A stretch of 14,312 bases of DNA. Origin: ARS1285 sp039796495 (GTDB lineage Archaea > Nanobdellota > Nanobdellia > Pacearchaeales > GW2011-AR1). This document shows, piece after piece, positions 11,953-14,312 of the stretch. The notes beneath the pieces are model-generated. The model did no database searches. It worked only from the letters and a program-made list of their open reading frames with translations, and was not told the origin of the DNA. The stretch is from assembly GCA_039796495.1 (NCBI GenBank), contig JBDKJQ010000077.1, forward strand, positions 1 to 14,312, read 5' to 3'. The position numbers and the translations under genes were made by a program. Every line of letters begins with the position of its first letter. The stretch's first letter is position 1.

Positions 11953-14312
11953 AACTCGAGAAATCACAATTAAAAGAAGAGCACCTGCTTGTCAAGAAAT
12001 ATCTGGAAGACCATAGCCTTGTTGAATCGAACATTGTTTCGTTTAATAATTTTGTCAATCATCGAATGCAGGAAATTATTTATGAACTGAATGAAAGCTT
12101 GCCGAATGAGGACATTGAAATTAAACTCGGAAAAATTCGTGTCGGCAAGCCCCATATTGTCGAGGCAGACGGCAGCTCCCATTTCGTTACACCGACTGAA
12201 GCACGCATCCGCGGCTTAACGTATTCTTCTCCCATCCATGTTGAGATCACGATCAAACAGTCAGGGCAAATTGAAAGTCATGACATTGAGATTGGCCAGA
12301 TCCCTGTGATTGTCAAAAGTGAAATCTGCAACCTTGCAACTGTTGAAAAGGAAAAATTAGTTGAGGAATATATTGACCCGCAGGATCCGGGAGGATATTT
12401 TATCATCAATGGCAATGAGCGAGTCATCGTTATGGCTGAAGACCTGGCTGAAAACCAGCCGTTTATTGAAAAAACAAAAAATTCAATCATGCTCCGCTTG
12501 TTTTCACGACGGGGGAGCTATCGGATTCCTATTTCCATAACTGAAACCAATGAGGGAATTGTTGAAGTCAGTTTTTCACGTTTTAAGAATATTCCTGCGG
12601 TTGTTATGCTTAAGGCGCTGGGCATGACCAAGGAAAGTGATATTGCAAGCTATATCGGCAAAGAAAATGACAGCTTGATTGTCAACCTGTATGAATTCAC
12701 CGGCATCAAAAGCGAAGAAGATGCAATGATGGCGATTGCAGAAAAAACGGCGCTACAGGGAAGCAAAAAAGAAATCCTGGATCGAGTGAAACAAAGAATT
12801 GAATCATATTTTCTTCCTCATATCGGCCTGAAAAAAGAACACCGGATAGAAAAAGCAATTACCCTGTGCAAATTCATCAAACAGTTTTTTATTGCGAAAG
12901 AAAATCCGGAGAATATCACGGATAAGGATCATTATGCAAACAAACGAGTGAGAATGTCTGGAGACTTACTTGCCGACTTATTCAGAATCAACATGAATAT
13001 TCTTTTGCGGGATATACAACATTCATTGCAAAAAATTCAGAAACGAAAAAAATTTTATTCTATTAAGACTATTGCAAAATCGACGCTGTTCACGCATCGC
13101 ATCGAATCCGCGATTGCAACAGGAAACTGGATTGGCGAGCGCTCAGGTGTTACACAAAACATGGATAAGACCAATTATCTTGCAATCATCTCACAATTGC
13201 AGAGAGTTTCTTCGATGCTGCCGGGCGAGCAGGAAAACTTTCTTGCACGAACATTACACCCAACTCATTACGGGAGATTCTGTCCGGTTGAAACGCCTGA
13301 GGGAACAGAAATTGGCTTACGAAAAAATCTCGCAATTCTTGCGAAAATATCGACGAGAACAAGCATTGATGAAGAGAAACTGTTGAAGATTTTTAAAGAG
13401 TTTGGATTAAAAAAAGAAGTTGACAATAATGCGAAAGATGTTTTTTTGAACGGCAGATTTATCGGCTCGGTTTCAGACAGCAGAGAATTCATACGAAACA
13501 TAAAAGATAAAAGAAGATCCTCTGAATTGCCCATTGAGCTAAGCATCCGTGCTGACAACGTATTTGACACGGTTTTATTGTCAACAGAAATCGGCAGAGT
13601 CATGCGGCCGCTCATCATTGTCGAGAACGGCATCTCAAAATTAACTGAAGATCACATGAAATTATTGCGGGAAGGCGCATTAACGTGGAACGATCTTATT
13701 AAAAATGGCATTATTGAATATCTCGACGCTGCGGAAGAGGAAAATGCACTTGTCTCATTACTGAGTGAGCATATCACCGAGAGCCATACGCATCTTGAAA
13801 TTGACAAGATAGATTTGCTTGGCCTAGTCACCAGCCTTGTGCCGTATGCAAATTACGATCAGTCTTCCCGTTTAAACAGAGGAAGCAAGACACAAAAACA
13901 GGCATTAGGATTATACGCTGCAAATTATTTATGCAGAATTGACACTGATGTTAATATTTTGCATTATCCTCAGACCCCTATTGTAAGAAGTTTTATTTAT
14001 GACACGCTGAATGTTCATCCTGCAGGTCAGAATGTAATCGTCGCTGTCATGACCTATGAAGGTTATAATATGGAGGATGCGCTGATCTTAAACAAGGGCT
14101 CGCTTGACCGGGGACTTGCCCGAAGCACATATTATCGCCCCTATACGTCGGTGGAACTAAATTATGCAGGCGGATTAAGGGATGAAATAAGCATTCCTGA
14201 AAAAGATGTGTCCGGTTATCGAACTGAAGAAAGCTACCGGTTTTTAGAAGATGATGGCATTATTTATCCTGAGGCAAAACTTGATTCCGGGGAAGTTATC
14301 ATCGGAAAAACG
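11949..14312 (+). CDS. rpoB: DNA-directed RNA polymerase subunit RpoB, unsplit, 3' end beyond window
   Basis: The frame stays open from ATG 11949 to the window end, giving the first 788 residues of the catalytic second-largest subunit. Matching landmarks in order: the N-terminal lobe with PQDPGGYFIINGNERV near 146-161; GDLLADLFRIN near 337-347; the fork-loop region with ARTLHPTHYGRFCPVETPEGTEIGL (Cys445); LNRGSKTQKQALG from 642; and TYEGYNMEDALIL around 702-714 that coordinates the active-site region. The frame crosses the region where many euryarchaea split the gene into B'' and B' (after VENGISKLT) without a stop, so this is a fused rpoB. The C-terminal clamp and zinc ribbon are outside. 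Its start overlaps the unknown gene by ATGA and has no Shine-Dalgarno site. Confidence 0.98.
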   Translation, partial: MKLEKSQLKEEHLLVKKYLEDHSLVESNIVSFNNFVNHRMQEIIYELNESLPNEDIEIKLGKIRVGKPHIVEADGSSHFVTPTEARIRGLTYSSPIHVEITIKQSGQIESHDIEIGQIPVIVKSEICNLATVEKEKLVEEYIDPQDPGGYFIINGNERVIVMAEDLAENQPFIEKTKNSIMLRLFSRRGSYRIPISITETNEGIVEVSFSRFKNIPAVVMLKALGMTKESDIASYIGKENDSLIVNLYEFTGIKSEEDAMMAIAEKTALQGSKKEILDRVKQRIESYFLPHIGLKKEHRIEKAITLCKFIKQFFIAKENPENITDKDHYANKRVRMSGDLLADLFRINMNILLRDIQHSLQKIQKRKKFYSIKTIAKSTLFTHRIESAIATGNWIGERSGVTQNMDKTNYLAIISQLQRVSSMLPGEQENFLARTLHPTHYGRFCPVETPEGTEIGLRKNLAILAKISTRTSIDEEKLLKIFKEFGLKKEVDNNAKDVFLNGRFIGSVSDSREFIRNIKDKRRSSELPIELSIRADNVFDTVLLSTEIGRVMRPLIIVENGISKLTEDHMKLLREGALTWNDLIKNGIIEYLDAAEEENALVSLLSEHITESHTHLEIDKIDLLGLVTSLVPYANYDQSSRLNRGSKTQKQALGLYAANYLCRIDTDVNILHYPQTPIVRSFIYDTLNVHPAGQNVIVAVMTYEGYNMEDALILNKGSLDRGLARSTYYRPYTSVELNYAGGLRDEISIPEKDVSGYRTEESYRFLEDDGIIYPEAKLDSGEVIIGKT

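Noticed and set aside
13072..13633. Frames on both strands inside rpoB
   Set aside because: Both lie within the continuous, fully recognisable rpoB frame and are shadows.
1..14312. CRISPR array, insertion sequence, integrase, toxin-antitoxin pair
   Set aside because: I looked for regularly spaced repeats, transposase or integrase motifs and paired small genes with known toxin signatures and found none.

Overview
The window is AT-rich archaeal chromosome. The evidence is an archaeal-type tRNA-Asp without encoded CCA, the archaeal/eukaryotic ribosomal proteins eL33 (L35Ae) and uL16 (L10e), RNA polymerase subunits RpoH and RpoB in the archaeal order, a RibL-type FAD synthetase, and TATA-box promoters about 25 bases before many start codons. 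The many short, unrecognised proteins, the compact layout and a cluster-free MutY suggest a DPANN lineage such as Woesearchaeota or Pacearchaeota. That placement is inference; no 16S gene is present.

Layout. 1-563: tRNA-Asp, a hairpin, then two small plus-strand reading frames that may be one broken gene. 578-2352 (minus): ribL and mutY as an operon, then a lone WYL-domain protein. 2444-5450 (plus): a rhodanese, a secreted PrcB_C-like protein, a small protein with a 24-residue internal repeat, and a DEAD-box RNA helicase with an Arg/Gly-rich tail and an apparently structured leader. 5480-8378: a short conserved-looking protein (minus), an unknown 242-aa protein (plus), an MFS transporter (minus) and a 107-aa unknown (plus). 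8380-9335 (minus): eL33, an unlisted 47-aa frame with a perfect Shine-Dalgarno site, and uL16. 9406-11082 (minus): a tightly coupled three-gene unit of unknown function whose middle gene is a lipoprotein built of about seven 26-residue repeats. 11328-14312 (plus): rpoH, an unknown gene, then the start of an unsplit rpoB that runs off the window.

Translation follows a visible rule. First genes of transcripts usually have a TATA box centred 24-26 bases before the ATG and so look leaderless. Genes inside operons use a Shine-Dalgarno site, an ATGA overlap or a one-base gap. I used this to correct several starts.

The items I think deserve most attention are the unknown gene wedged between rpoH and rpoB, with a perfect 13-bp inverted repeat across the rpoH stop; the lipoprotein-repeat operon; the hidden 47-aa gene between two ribosomal protein genes; and the possible frameshift after the tRNA. 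No gene-free stretch exceeds 300 bases; the longest, 11083-11327, holds divergent promoters.
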